From positions 1 through 31,846 of IMG/VR virus record IMGVR_UViG_3300005527_000191: a stretch of 31,846 nt of DNA. One strand, 5' to 3'. Within the stretch, counting starts at the first letter, position 1; every line of letters starts with the position of its first letter. The notes under the pieces are model-generated. The model was not told the origin of the DNA and ran no database searches. It saw only the letters and a list, made by a program, of their open reading frames with translations. Positions 8,607 through 15,903 of the stretch are shown here, one piece after another. This DNA is from a virus. The translations under genes and the position numbers were made by a program.

Positions 8607-8797
8607 TGAATCCAGAACTTGATAAGTATGACGTTGAGAAGCAGGCCGCGCCGGAAATTACGGTCGTCCTGTCTATCCAAGAATTGAACACCGTTCTCGC
8701 TGCGCTTGCTGAAATGCCGCACCGCGTCTCTGACCCGGTCATCCGTAAGGTATTCACACAGGCTAACGAGCAAATTCCGCAACAGCGAGTAAACTAA
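8606..8797 (+). CDS. Small hypothetical protein, 63 residues
   Basis: No family recognised. The sequence is soluble and helical in appearance: an N-terminal charged stretch (MNPELDKYDVEKQAA), a hydrophobic strand (EITVVLSIQELNTVLAALAEMP), and a C-terminal amphipathic helix ending NEQIPQQRVN. ATG is shared with the stop of the preceding gene (TAATG), and its own stop overlaps the endolysin start in the same way, so it is embedded in a coupled series. The core pattern suits an oligomeric helper protein. Confidence 0.7.
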   Translation: MNPELDKYDVEKQAAPEITVVLSIQELNTVLAALAEMPHRVSDPVIRKVFTQANEQIPQQRVN

Positions 8798-9279
8798 TGT
8801 CTGACCCCCGCTGGTTAGAGACGGCAGAAAGTTTCCAAGGGTTGAAAGAAATACCCGGCCCTGCGCACAACAAGGTCATTCTCGGATGGCTGGAGAAGTT
8901 ACGCGCTTGGTGGAGGGATGACGAGACCCCTTGGTGCGGTGTGTTTGTCGCACACTGTATGGATGAAGCGGGCCTACCGTATCCTAAATACTACATGCGT
9001 GCACGAGACTGGGCGGATTATGGTTCGCTTTTACGTCGTGACCGACTGGCTCCCGGAGCTATCCTTGTGTTTGGCCGTACAGGTGGCGGGCATGTGGGTT
9101 TCTATGTGGGGGAAGACGCTGGACATTATTATGTGTTGGGCGGCAACCAAGGCAATTCCGTTAGTGTGATGAAGATCGGTAAGACCCGTCTCATTGCCTC
9201 TCGGTGGCCGAAGGGCGAACCTGTCATTGGCGGGTACGTGTTTATGAAAGGTGGAAAAGTCTCCACTAACGAAGCATAG
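8797..9279 (+). CDS. Endolysin, NlpC/P60-CHAP-like cysteine peptidase (TIGR02594-type)
   Basis: 160 residues, the usual size for this family. Catalytic triad candidates are C47 in TPWCGVFVAHC, H99 in TGGGHVGFYVG and N117 in LGGNQGNSV; these motifs and their order match the TIGR02594 group of phage lysis proteins. It would cut peptide bonds in peptidoglycan at the end of infection. There is no signal peptide or membrane segment, so release to the cell wall should depend on the holin encoded 9 bases downstream. Start overlaps the previous stop (TAATG). No spanin gene is recognisable nearby. Confidence 0.88.
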   Translation: MSDPRWLETAESFQGLKEIPGPAHNKVILGWLEKLRAWWRDDETPWCGVFVAHCMDEAGLPYPKYYMRARDWADYGSLLRRDRLAPGAILVFGRTGGGHVGFYVGEDAGHYYVLGGNQGNSVSVMKIGKTRLIASRWPKGEPVIGGYVFMKGGKVSTNEA

Positions 9280-9288
9280 GAGTTTATT

Positions 9289-9465
9289 ATGAATAAGAAC
9301 GAAGTTTATGGCGTAGTTCGTACCATCCTCGCCGCAGTTGGCGGATACTTTGCGGGTCAAGGCGTAATCGACTCTGAGACTGCCGTTGCACTTGCTGGCG
9401 CTGGTGCCACCATTGCTGCTGCTGTTTGGTCCATTAAGTCGAAGCGGGTACCAACTCAGGATTAA
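9289..9465 (+). CDS. Holin, small membrane protein (58 residues)
   Basis: Begins MNKNEVYGVVRTILAAVGGYFAGQG. There are two hydrophobic segments, VVRTILAAVGGYFAGQGV (~9-26) and AVALAGAGATIAAAVWSI (~32-49), with a short acidic turn IDSET between and a basic end KSKRVP. This is the layout of small phage holins, and the text resembles the group named after Pam3 gp28. It would make membrane lesions that let the endolysin reach the wall. AGGAG at 9278-9282 sits 6 bases before the start. It directly follows the endolysin, forming a two-gene lysis cassette inside the fibre region. Confidence 0.82.
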   Translation: MNKNEVYGVVRTILAAVGGYFAGQGVIDSETAVALAGAGATIAAAVWSIKSKRVPTQD

Positions 9466-9508
9466 AATAGGTTTATTAGCCCACTAACGAAAGGAGGGAG
9501 GCAGAATT

Positions 9509-10471
9509 ATGTTCGGTTTCTCTCCTTTCGCGACTACCGCCTTTGCGGACATTCTTGAGACCAATCGGGCCAACCAGAATGTAACTGGCGTTGAAGCTAC
9601 GTGCTCCCTTGGCTCTGTCACGGTCGCAGCCGAAGTTAATATCTCACTTACTGGCGTCGAAGCCACAGGAGACATCGGGCACGTTGATGCTCGGTCGATT
9701 GTTAGCGTATACCTAACTGGTGTCGAAGCTCTTGGTGAAGTCGGCACCGCTGCCGTATCTGCCGCTGCATCTACTGGCGTTACTGGCGTCGAAGCCACTG
9801 GCGAAACGGGCACAGCAAATGCCACAGGCACAGCCAATGTAATCCCCATAGGCGTTACAGCCTCAGGTGTAATCGGTACGGTTGCTACCAGCGCAGGCGC
9901 TGCGGTCTTCCCAACTGGGGTTCAAGCTGCGGGCGAAACAGGCACGGCGACTGTCGCGGCCTCTGGAAGTGTGGTTGTCACTGGCGTCGAAGCTATTGGC
10001 CAGACAGGCACGGTAAACGTCGCAGCGGGAGCCAACGCATTCGCTACAGGCGTAGAAGCCCTTGGCCAAACAGGCACGGCTGAAGTTTCAGGTAAAGCCT
10101 TTGTCTCCGTCACTGGCGTCAGCGCCACCGTTGATCTTGGCAGCGTCGTTGTCCGCATACCGAAAATCGTGCCTGTCACGGGTGTAGAGGCTTCTGGCGC
10201 TATCGGTAACGCCACCGTTATAGGTGGTTCCAAAGTTTATCTTGTTGGTGTACAAGGGGTAGGTAGAGTTACCACTCCGCTTGTCTGGGGCGTTATCAAT
10301 GACAACCAAGACGCGAACTGGCAACCGATTGATGATGCGCAAACTGGTAACTGGGCGACGGTAGATGATGCTCAAACACCAAGCTGGCAGACGATTGATG
10401 ATTCCCAAGCTGGGGATTGGGTACAAGTGGTAGACGGCAACACCGTTGTTTGGGTACAGATACCGACGTAA
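9509..10471 (+). CDS. Periodic-repeat virion protein (22-residue TGVEA units, then 11-residue Trp units)
   Basis: 320 residues, start 8 bases after a very strong purine-rich ribosome site (9491-9500). After 25 N-terminal residues come eleven units of exactly 22 residues, starting at 9584 and every 66 bases to 10244, with consensus TGVEAxGxxGTxxVxxxxxV; no insertion or deletion breaks the period. The end switches to a repeat with Trp every 11 residues (codons at 10286, 10319, 10352, 10385, 10418, 10451), each with a DDAQ-type turn. The 22-residue pattern alternates hydrophobic strands with Gly turns, so a β-solenoid or long β-structure is likely. It lies between the lysis genes and the second fibre; a tail spike, collar or fibre role is inferred. 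Confidence 0.8.
   Translation: MFGFSPFATTAFADILETNRANQNVTGVEATCSLGSVTVAAEVNISLTGVEATGDIGHVDARSIVSVYLTGVEALGEVGTAAVSAAASTGVTGVEATGETGTANATGTANVIPIGVTASGVIGTVATSAGAAVFPTGVQAAGETGTATVAASGSVVVTGVEAIGQTGTVNVAAGANAFATGVEALGQTGTAEVSGKAFVSVTGVSATVDLGSVVVRIPKIVPVTGVEASGAIGNATVIGGSKVYLVGVQGVGRVTTPLVWGVINDNQDANWQPIDDAQTGNWATVDDAQTPSWQTIDDSQAGDWVQVVDGNTVVWVQIPT
9584..10309 (+). repeat. Eleven tandem 66-bp units with perfect period
   Basis: Units start at 9584, 9650, 9716, 9782, 9848, 9914, 9980, 10046, 10112, 10178 and 10244. Most open with ACTGGCGT(C/T)GAAGC. Base-level divergence between units is moderate, yet length is invariant. Confidence 0.92.
10286..10453 (+). repeat. Six Trp-centred units of 33 bp
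   Basis: TGG codons recur every 33 bases from 10286 to 10451, with DDAQTGNW, DDAQTPSW and DDSQAGDW as the clearest units. The period is exactly half of the 66-bp repeat that precedes it in the same gene. Confidence 0.9.
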
Positions 10472-10480
10472 GGAACGAAG

Positions 10481-12544
10481 ATGGCAAGTACGTATAGCAA
10501 TCTCAAAATCCAATTAATGACCACGGGTGAGAACTCGACCACGTGGGGCGACGTCACAAACGTCAACTTAGGCACTGCCTTGGAAGAGGCCATTGTTGGT
10601 TCCGATGATGTCACTTTTGCCAGTGCCAACGTCACACTGACCCTATCCAATACCAACGCTTCGCAAACTGCTCGCAACATGCGGCTGCGCTGCACGGGTA
10701 CTACTGGTGGATCAACTCGCAACCTCGTGGTACCTGCGATTGAAAAACCGTATATCGTCCAGAACGACTGCGCGGATAGCATCGTAATTAAGACGTCGGC
10801 TGGCAACGGCATCACCGTCCCTGCTGGTAAGACCATGTGGGTCTATAACAACGGCACGGACGTAGTGGATGCAACCACTCACCTCACGTCACTTACGCTT
10901 GCCTCGGCCCTTCCTGTTCTCTCAGGCGGCACAGGCTCCAACACTGCTTCTGGTGCACGGACCAATCTCGGCCTCGGCACAATCGCCACGCAGAACTCAA
11001 ATGCCGTCACCATCACTGGTGGCTCAATCACAGGCATCACTGACCTTGCTGTTGCCGATGGCGGCACAGGCGCTTCGAACGCTGGGGACGCACGGACTAA
11101 CCTTGGTCTCGGCTCTCTTGCTGTTCTCTCGTCGATCAACAACTCCAACTGGTCTGGCACTGCTCTGGCTGTTGCTAATGGCGGCACAGGCGCAGTCGAT
11201 GCACCAACTGCTCGGACTAATCTTGGCGCTGGTACAGTAAACTCGGTGGCTGGTACTGGCACAGTAAATGGCCTAACCCTTACCGGCACGGTCACTACAT
11301 CTGGCTCACTTACTCTTGGTGGCGCGCTTTCCGGCGTCAGCCTGACTACGCAGGTCTCAGGTATATTGCCTGTCGCCAATGGCGGAACAAACGCTACAAC
11401 AGAGTCCGGTGCACGCACAAGTCTAGGTGCTACTACGGTTGGGGGTAACATGTTTACCCTGACCAATCCCGATGCGATTACTTTCCCACGTTTCAATGCA
11501 AACAACACGGTCTCTGCTTTGGATGCTGCGACTTTCCGGAGTGCAATCGGCGCGGGTACTAGCTCGACTACGGGTACAGTTACTTCGGTCGCTATGTCGG
11601 TCCCCGCGTTTCTTTCTATTTCGGGTTCACCGATCACAAGTTCTGGTACGCTTGCAGTCACCCTTTCCGGCACGGCACTCCCTGTCGCCAATGGCGGTAC
11701 TGGCGCAACCACCCTTACGGGTGTTCTAAAGGGTAATGGCACTTCGGCTTTTTCCGTTGCTACTGCGGGCACTGATTACGTCGCCCCCGGTGGCGCACTC
11801 GGCACACCTTCATCGGGTAACTTGGCGAACTGCACCTTCCCAACACTAAACCAAAATACCACTGGTAGCTCTGGTTCCTGCACCGGTAACTCGGCAACAG
11901 CTACGACTGCTACTACAGCTACTACAGCTACTACAGCTACTACGGCTGGGTCTGTTACCAACGCTGTAACTTTTAACACCTCGGGTGGTGCAGCCGCTGG
12001 CACGACGTTCAACGGGTCCGCAGCGCGTACGATTGATTACAGCACGGTGGGTGCTTACGCTGCTACTAACCCATCGGGCTTTACGTCAAACGTCGGTACG
12101 GTAGTTTCGGTAAGCGGTACCGGTACGGTTAACGGTATCACGCTCACCGGTACGGTTTCATCTTCGGGTAACCTAACTCTAGGCGGTACTCTTTCCGGTG
12201 TTAGCCTCACGACACAAGTGTCAGGTACGCTCCCGATTGGGAACGGTGGTACAGGCGGAACCACACAAGGCACTGCGCAGACTGCTCTCGATGTTCCTTC
12301 CCGTGCAGGTTCAGGTGCCAGCGGTACATGGGGTATAAGCATCAGCGGCAACGCAGCCACAGCTACTTCGGCTACCTCGGCTACAAACGCTACAAACGCG
12401 GCAAACCTCGTAGCGGCCAACTTCTCTATCGTAGAAAGCGGCGGCGTCCTGTACTTCAAATATGGGGCGACCAATATCGCTAAGTTGGAAAGCAACGGAG
12501 CGTTTACCGCACTCAATAACGTCACAGGATTTGGGAGCATCTAA
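10481..12544 (+). CDS. Second tail fibre protein with NGGTG/ARTNLGLG shaft repeats
   Basis: 687 residues. The N-terminus MASTYSNLKIQLMTTGE and TTWGDVTNVNLGTALEEAI is a familiar phage fibre attachment region, followed by a β-domain to about residue 140. The rest is a Gly/Thr/Ala shaft with repeated (A/G)NGGTGA and ARTNLG(L/A)G modules, TTQVSG(I/T)LP strands, and two low-complexity stretches (ATTATTATTATTAG near residue 475, ATATSATSATNATNAAN near 625). The C-terminal ~35 residues (VLYFKYGATNIAKLESNGAF) resemble a common fibre tip or trimerisation ending. There is no S74 chaperone. The shaft shares modules with the long fibre. AAGGAA lies shortly before the start, and the end overlaps the glycine-rich gene (TAATG). 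Confidence 0.87.
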   Translation: MASTYSNLKIQLMTTGENSTTWGDVTNVNLGTALEEAIVGSDDVTFASANVTLTLSNTNASQTARNMRLRCTGTTGGSTRNLVVPAIEKPYIVQNDCADSIVIKTSAGNGITVPAGKTMWVYNNGTDVVDATTHLTSLTLASALPVLSGGTGSNTASGARTNLGLGTIATQNSNAVTITGGSITGITDLAVADGGTGASNAGDARTNLGLGSLAVLSSINNSNWSGTALAVANGGTGAVDAPTARTNLGAGTVNSVAGTGTVNGLTLTGTVTTSGSLTLGGALSGVSLTTQVSGILPVANGGTNATTESGARTSLGATTVGGNMFTLTNPDAITFPRFNANNTVSALDAATFRSAIGAGTSSTTGTVTSVAMSVPAFLSISGSPITSSGTLAVTLSGTALPVANGGTGATTLTGVLKGNGTSAFSVATAGTDYVAPGGALGTPSSGNLANCTFPTLNQNTTGSSGSCTGNSATATTATTATTATTATTAGSVTNAVTFNTSGGAAAGTTFNGSAARTIDYSTVGAYAATNPSGFTSNVGTVVSVSGTGTVNGITLTGTVSSSGNLTLGGTLSGVSLTTQVSGTLPIGNGGTGGTTQGTAQTALDVPSRAGSGASGTWGISISGNAATATSATSATNATNAANLVAANFSIVESGGVLYFKYGATNIAKLESNGAFTALNNVTGFGSI
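11897..11946 (+). repeat. 9-bp microsatellite (ACTACAGCT) inside the second fibre gene
   Basis: About four near-perfect copies of ACTACAGCT, with slightly varied units at both ends, encode a run of Ala and Thr (ATTATTATTATTAG). The unit is a multiple of three, so slippage would change shaft length without breaking the frame. Confidence 0.85.
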
Positions 12545-13410
12545 TGGCACTACCAACCAGCGGACCATTAACTCTTGCGCAAATCCAAGGTGAATTTGGC
12601 GGCAGCAACCCTATCTCGTTAAGCGAGTATTACGCTGGCGGTGGTCTGGTGCCTGCGGGCACGACTGGTACTTATGGTGCTGTGCCCTCCTCTGGTGCGA
12701 TTAGCATCCAGAACTTTTATGGTACGAGCAATTTCGTACCCGGCACGTTCACCTTTACAAGTAGCGGTAGCTTCACCCTCCCATCGGGCTACTCCACGGC
12801 TGTCATTGAAGTCTGGGGTGGCGGTGGTGGTGGCGGTACGTTCGGCGCTGCTACTGCGGCCACAGCGGGTGGTACATCTTCTGTTTCGGGTACTGGCGTT
12901 AGCCTTACATCAAACGGTGGCGGGGCTGGCTCTGATGCTTCGTCGTTAGGTACTGTCGTCTCCGGTGGCGCGGGTGGTACAGCTAGTGGCGGCTCTACCA
13001 ATACGACTGGCGGTAGCGGTGGGAATGGTACGTACGACAGTCTATCCACAAACGGCATCGGCGGTGCAGGTGGTAACACAGCCGCTGGTGTCAACGCGTA
13101 CACATCAGGTGGTACGGGCGGGGCTACAGTAGTTGCTGTTGCGAATACCGCAGGTAACGCTGGAGGACCTCCCGGTGCGGGCGGTAGCGGCGCTGTCGTA
13201 TACATAGCCGCTAAAGTCAACCAAGGGCAAGGTGGTGGTGGTGGCGGTGGTGGTGGCTACTCACGGGTCACAGCTACCGTAGGTTCATCCCCCGCAGGCA
13301 CTGTGCTAACCATAACAGTTGGCGGCGGCGGCTCTGGGTCCACACAAGGTAATACTATTTCAAACGGTGGCGCTGGCGCTGGTGGCTACGTCGTGATTAA
13401 GACGGCATAA
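12544..13410 (+). CDS. Glycine-rich tail tip/adhesin-type protein
   Basis: 288 residues. The first ~60 residues (LTLAQIQGEFGGSNPISLSE, then GAISIQNFYGTSNF) match a fibre/tail N-terminal module often seen in phages. Next come FTFTSSGSFTLPSGYSTAV and IEVWGGGGGGG, the entry to a glycine-rich domain known from phage tail proteins, with many GG(A/T/S)GG runs. It ends GGAGAGGYVVIKTA. Such sheets of polyglycine helices form variable receptor-contact tips (compare T-even gp38 adhesins, a functional rather than sequence analogy). Start is shared with the fibre stop (TAATG), so the two are probably made together and may assemble together. Confidence 0.83.
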   Translation: MALPTSGPLTLAQIQGEFGGSNPISLSEYYAGGGLVPAGTTGTYGAVPSSGAISIQNFYGTSNFVPGTFTFTSSGSFTLPSGYSTAVIEVWGGGGGGGTFGAATAATAGGTSSVSGTGVSLTSNGGGAGSDASSLGTVVSGGAGGTASGGSTNTTGGSGGNGTYDSLSTNGIGGAGGNTAAGVNAYTSGGTGGATVVAVANTAGNAGGPPGAGGSGAVVYIAAKVNQGQGGGGGGGGGYSRVTATVGSSPAGTVLTITVGGGGSGSTQGNTISNGGAGAGGYVVIKTA

Positions 13411-13412
13411 GG
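13408..13412 (+). promoter_or_regulatory. Ribosome binding site deciding the microprotein start
   Basis: AAGGA spans the stop of the glycine-rich gene. It is only 2 bases from the ATG at 13415 but 8 bases from the ATG at 13421, favouring the latter. Confidence 0.5.
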
Positions 13413-13420
13413 ATATGACT

Positions 13421-13507
13421 ATGGGCACGGCTGAGTGGGTAGAAATAATCGAAATCCCGAAACTAAACCTTTATCTGGAAATCACCCATAACGCGGAGGA
13501 GTTGTAA
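13421..13507 (+). CDS. Microprotein, 28 residues, between adhesin genes
   Basis: Reads MGTAEWVEIIEIPKLNLYLE and ends ITHNAEEL; an alternative start at 13415 adds two residues. It fills the only gap between the glycine-rich gene and the next gene, has a well-spaced AAGGA, and its stop overlaps the following start as TAATG. It is acidic with alternating hydrophobics, like a short β-hairpin or strand. No family recognised. It may be translated mainly to couple the next gene, whose own GGAGG (13495-13499) lies inside this frame. Confidence 0.5.
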   Translation: MGTAEWVEIIEIPKLNLYLEITHNAEEL

Positions 13508-13977
13508 TGCGCGACTACTGCCGCAAATACAAACGATACCACATCGACGTGGTCTACATGGACCCGAACGAAACCTTTGTATTCAAGGCCATTAGCAATA
13601 TCCGGTGGATTTCCAGCTTTGTTTTCCAAGGTGATTGCACCCGTGTCCAAGACGGCGAAACACTTCCTTCTTGGTCAGTCGGCTACCAGAACGATCCGCC
13701 TGAGAACAAGCTGACTGGCTCGACCTACACGGCTGGCCCTGAAGGTGTTGCTTGGGTGTGCGTAGAGTGCGTGGACGGGATGTCGAGCGTTGAGGATACC
13801 GAGACCGGACACGTCAATGTAGCTGGTGACTACACACTACCTGCGGGCTGGGGTTTTACCGTTGCTCAAGGTGAGGTGACTGCCGATGGTAAAACTGCTA
13901 CGCAGGGTTTGTACTTCGCCCCGCGCAGCGCGGACGTTGTTGTTTCGGGGAACGCCGACTTAATTCTTTTGAGGTAG
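13507..13977 (+). CDS. Unrecognised β-rich protein of the tail-tip cluster
   Basis: 156 residues, preceded by GGAGG at 13495-13499 and overlapping the microprotein stop. The N-terminal third is basic and aromatic (CRKYKRYHIDVVYMDPNE), followed by a FKAISNIRWISSFVFQGD strand pair; the rest is Gly/Thr/Asp-rich and looks β-stranded, ending GNADLILLR. Four cysteines (near residues 5, 43, 83 and 86) are notable for a phage virion protein and include a CVEC pair. I do not recognise the family. Position between adhesin genes and the nozzle gene suggests a tail-associated part. Confidence 0.72.
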   Translation: MRDYCRKYKRYHIDVVYMDPNETFVFKAISNIRWISSFVFQGDCTRVQDGETLPSWSVGYQNDPPENKLTGSTYTAGPEGVAWVCVECVDGMSSVEDTETGHVNVAGDYTLPAGWGFTVAQGEVTADGKTATQGLYFAPRSADVVVSGNADLILLR

Positions 13978-13980
13978 CTA

Positions 13981-15903
13981 ATGGCATTCATCAAGCTCCA
14001 ATTTAAGCCCGGTGTAAACCGCGACCAGACCGACTACTCCAACGAGGGCGGCTGGTACGAGTGTGACAAAATTCGGTTTCGCTCAGGTTATCCGGAGAAG
14101 ATTGGCGGCTGGGTAAAATCTACCCCGACTGCATTTGACGGCGTGTGCCGCCAGATGTGGAACTGGATCACGACGTTCAACGATAACCTACTGGCACTTG
14201 GGACTGACACCAAAGCCTATATCGAGAACGGTGGTTACTACTACGACATTACTCCGTTCGGTGAAGCGCTTGCTGGGTCTAACACTTTTGCGGTAACGAA
14301 CACCCTTGCTGTAGTCACAGTGACCACAACTGCTACACTCCCATCTTGGCTGGTGACAGGGGAACCCGTGCTTGTCGCTGGGTTCGTATCCGCTCTTGGT
14401 GGTATCCCCATCATCGAACTGAACGCAGTCCACATAATTACCAAGCTCGGGGCCAATAGCTTTAGTTTCACGGTAGCTACACCTGCCTCGTCTACTACCT
14501 CCGTCAGTGGCGCAGGCTACACCGTTAAGGCCGAGATTGAACCGGGCAATGCAATTACCACCGCTGGTCTTGGTTGGGGTGCAGGTGCTTGGGGGCGTGA
14601 TGCTTGGGGTCTGGGTAGCACCACAGGCGGTATCAACCTTCCGCAGCGCGACTGGTGGTTTGACAACTTCGACAACGATCTTGCAATGAATATCCGCAAC
14701 GGTGCACCTTACTGGTGGGTGCGTGGTACAACGGACGATCCGCAGACTTCGTTGGCTACCCATGCAATAACGCTCCAAACCTATGCCACTAACGAAGGGT
14801 ATACGGCTGCTTCCGTCCCTGTGCAGGTTATGCAGTTGCTGGTATCCCAGCAGGACAAACACTTAATTGCTTTTGGCGCGGTGCCGTTTGGCTCGACCAG
14901 CACGGCTGACTTTGACCCGCTTCTGATCCGCTGGGCTGACCAAGACACTCCGGGCGATTGGACGCCGTCAACAACCAATACGGCTGGTGACCTTCGCGTC
15001 TCTCGCGGTTCGCGTATCGTACGGGCACTACCTACTCGTCAGGAAATCTTGGTTTGGACTGACACCAACCTGTATACGCTCCAGTTCCTTGGCACGACTG
15101 ACGTATTTGGCTTGCAGGAATATGCGGACAACATCTCGATTGCTTCGTCACGTGCAGTGGCATCTGCGGCCAATATTACTTACTGGATGGGGCAGGACAA
15201 GTTCTATGCCTATACCGGTCGCGTCGAGACGCTACCCTGCACCCTGCGTAACCATGTGTTCAACAACATCAACTTCAACCAAGCAGATCAGATTATCTGC
15301 GGCACCAATGAGCAGTGGAACGAAATCTGGTGGTTCTATCCGACGGCTGATAGCGATCACAACAACGCTTATGTGGTTTATAACCATCTTGAGCGTATCT
15401 GGTATTACGGCACGATTGACCGTACGGCATGGCTTGACACGCCACTCCGCCAAAACCCACAGGGCGCGAACACTACAATTACTGTTGATGGCAGCACCGT
15501 CACGACTGGCGATGGCTTCCTTTACAACCACGAAGATGGTGTAAACGACGATGTGTTAGCGATGGACAGCTACATCCAGTCATCTGACTTTGACCTTGAT
15601 GACGGCGACAACTTTATGCTGACTCGGCGTATACTACCTGACGTTGGCTTTGATGGCTCGACCGCTGCATCTCCCGAAGTAACGCTGACTATTCGCCCAC
15701 GCAATTTCCCCGGCAGTGCGTTCCGTACGGATGCGGCTGATACTCAGCGCGTCATTGAGTCTCCGATTGGCGTCTATACCGATCAGGTCTTTGTCCGTGC
15801 CCGTGCCCGCCAGATGGCGCTTAAAGTGCGCTCGGAGAACCTCGGTGTTCAATGGCAACTTGGTGCACCACGCCTTGATGCACGACCAGATGGACGTCGC
15901 TAA
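13981..15903 (+). CDS. Tail nozzle / packaged-DNA stabilisation protein (P22 gp10- / T7 gp12-like)
   Basis: 640 residues, in the range of podovirus nozzle proteins. It opens with FKPGVNRDQTDYSNEGGWYE, then CDKIRFRSGYPEKIGGWVK, a strong family hallmark seen in phage stabilisation proteins. A β-propeller-like body follows, with repeated Trp/Gly strands (LGWGAGAWGRDAWG, RDWWFDNFDNDLAMNI, GRVETLPCTL, EIWWFYPTAD). The protein should form the hexameric tail nozzle that plugs DNA after packaging. The C-terminal ~100 residues (SPIGVYTDQVFVRARARQMA) form another β-domain. It is the clearest marker for a short-tailed phage here. Downstream start shares TAATG. Confidence 0.85.
   Translation: MAFIKLQFKPGVNRDQTDYSNEGGWYECDKIRFRSGYPEKIGGWVKSTPTAFDGVCRQMWNWITTFNDNLLALGTDTKAYIENGGYYYDITPFGEALAGSNTFAVTNTLAVVTVTTTATLPSWLVTGEPVLVAGFVSALGGIPIIELNAVHIITKLGANSFSFTVATPASSTTSVSGAGYTVKAEIEPGNAITTAGLGWGAGAWGRDAWGLGSTTGGINLPQRDWWFDNFDNDLAMNIRNGAPYWWVRGTTDDPQTSLATHAITLQTYATNEGYTAASVPVQVMQLLVSQQDKHLIAFGAVPFGSTSTADFDPLLIRWADQDTPGDWTPSTTNTAGDLRVSRGSRIVRALPTRQEILVWTDTNLYTLQFLGTTDVFGLQEYADNISIASSRAVASAANITYWMGQDKFYAYTGRVETLPCTLRNHVFNNINFNQADQIICGTNEQWNEIWWFYPTADSDHNNAYVVYNHLERIWYYGTIDRTAWLDTPLRQNPQGANTTITVDGSTVTTGDGFLYNHEDGVNDDVLAMDSYIQSSDFDLDDGDNFMLTRRILPDVGFDGSTAASPEVTLTIRPRNFPGSAFRTDAADTQRVIESPIGVYTDQVFVRARARQMALKVRSENLGVQWQLGAPRLDARPDGRR

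Noticed and set aside
10879-11772. 297-codon open frame on the minus strand opposite the second fibre
   Set aside because: Composition is Val/Pro/Ala/Arg-rich, the mirror of Gly/Thr/Ala codons, and it has no recognisable domain. It is an antisense shadow of a clearly coding repeat gene.
14188-14862. 224-codon minus-strand frame inside the nozzle gene
   Set aside because: No family resemblance or sensible ribosome site, and it fully overlaps a confident gene.
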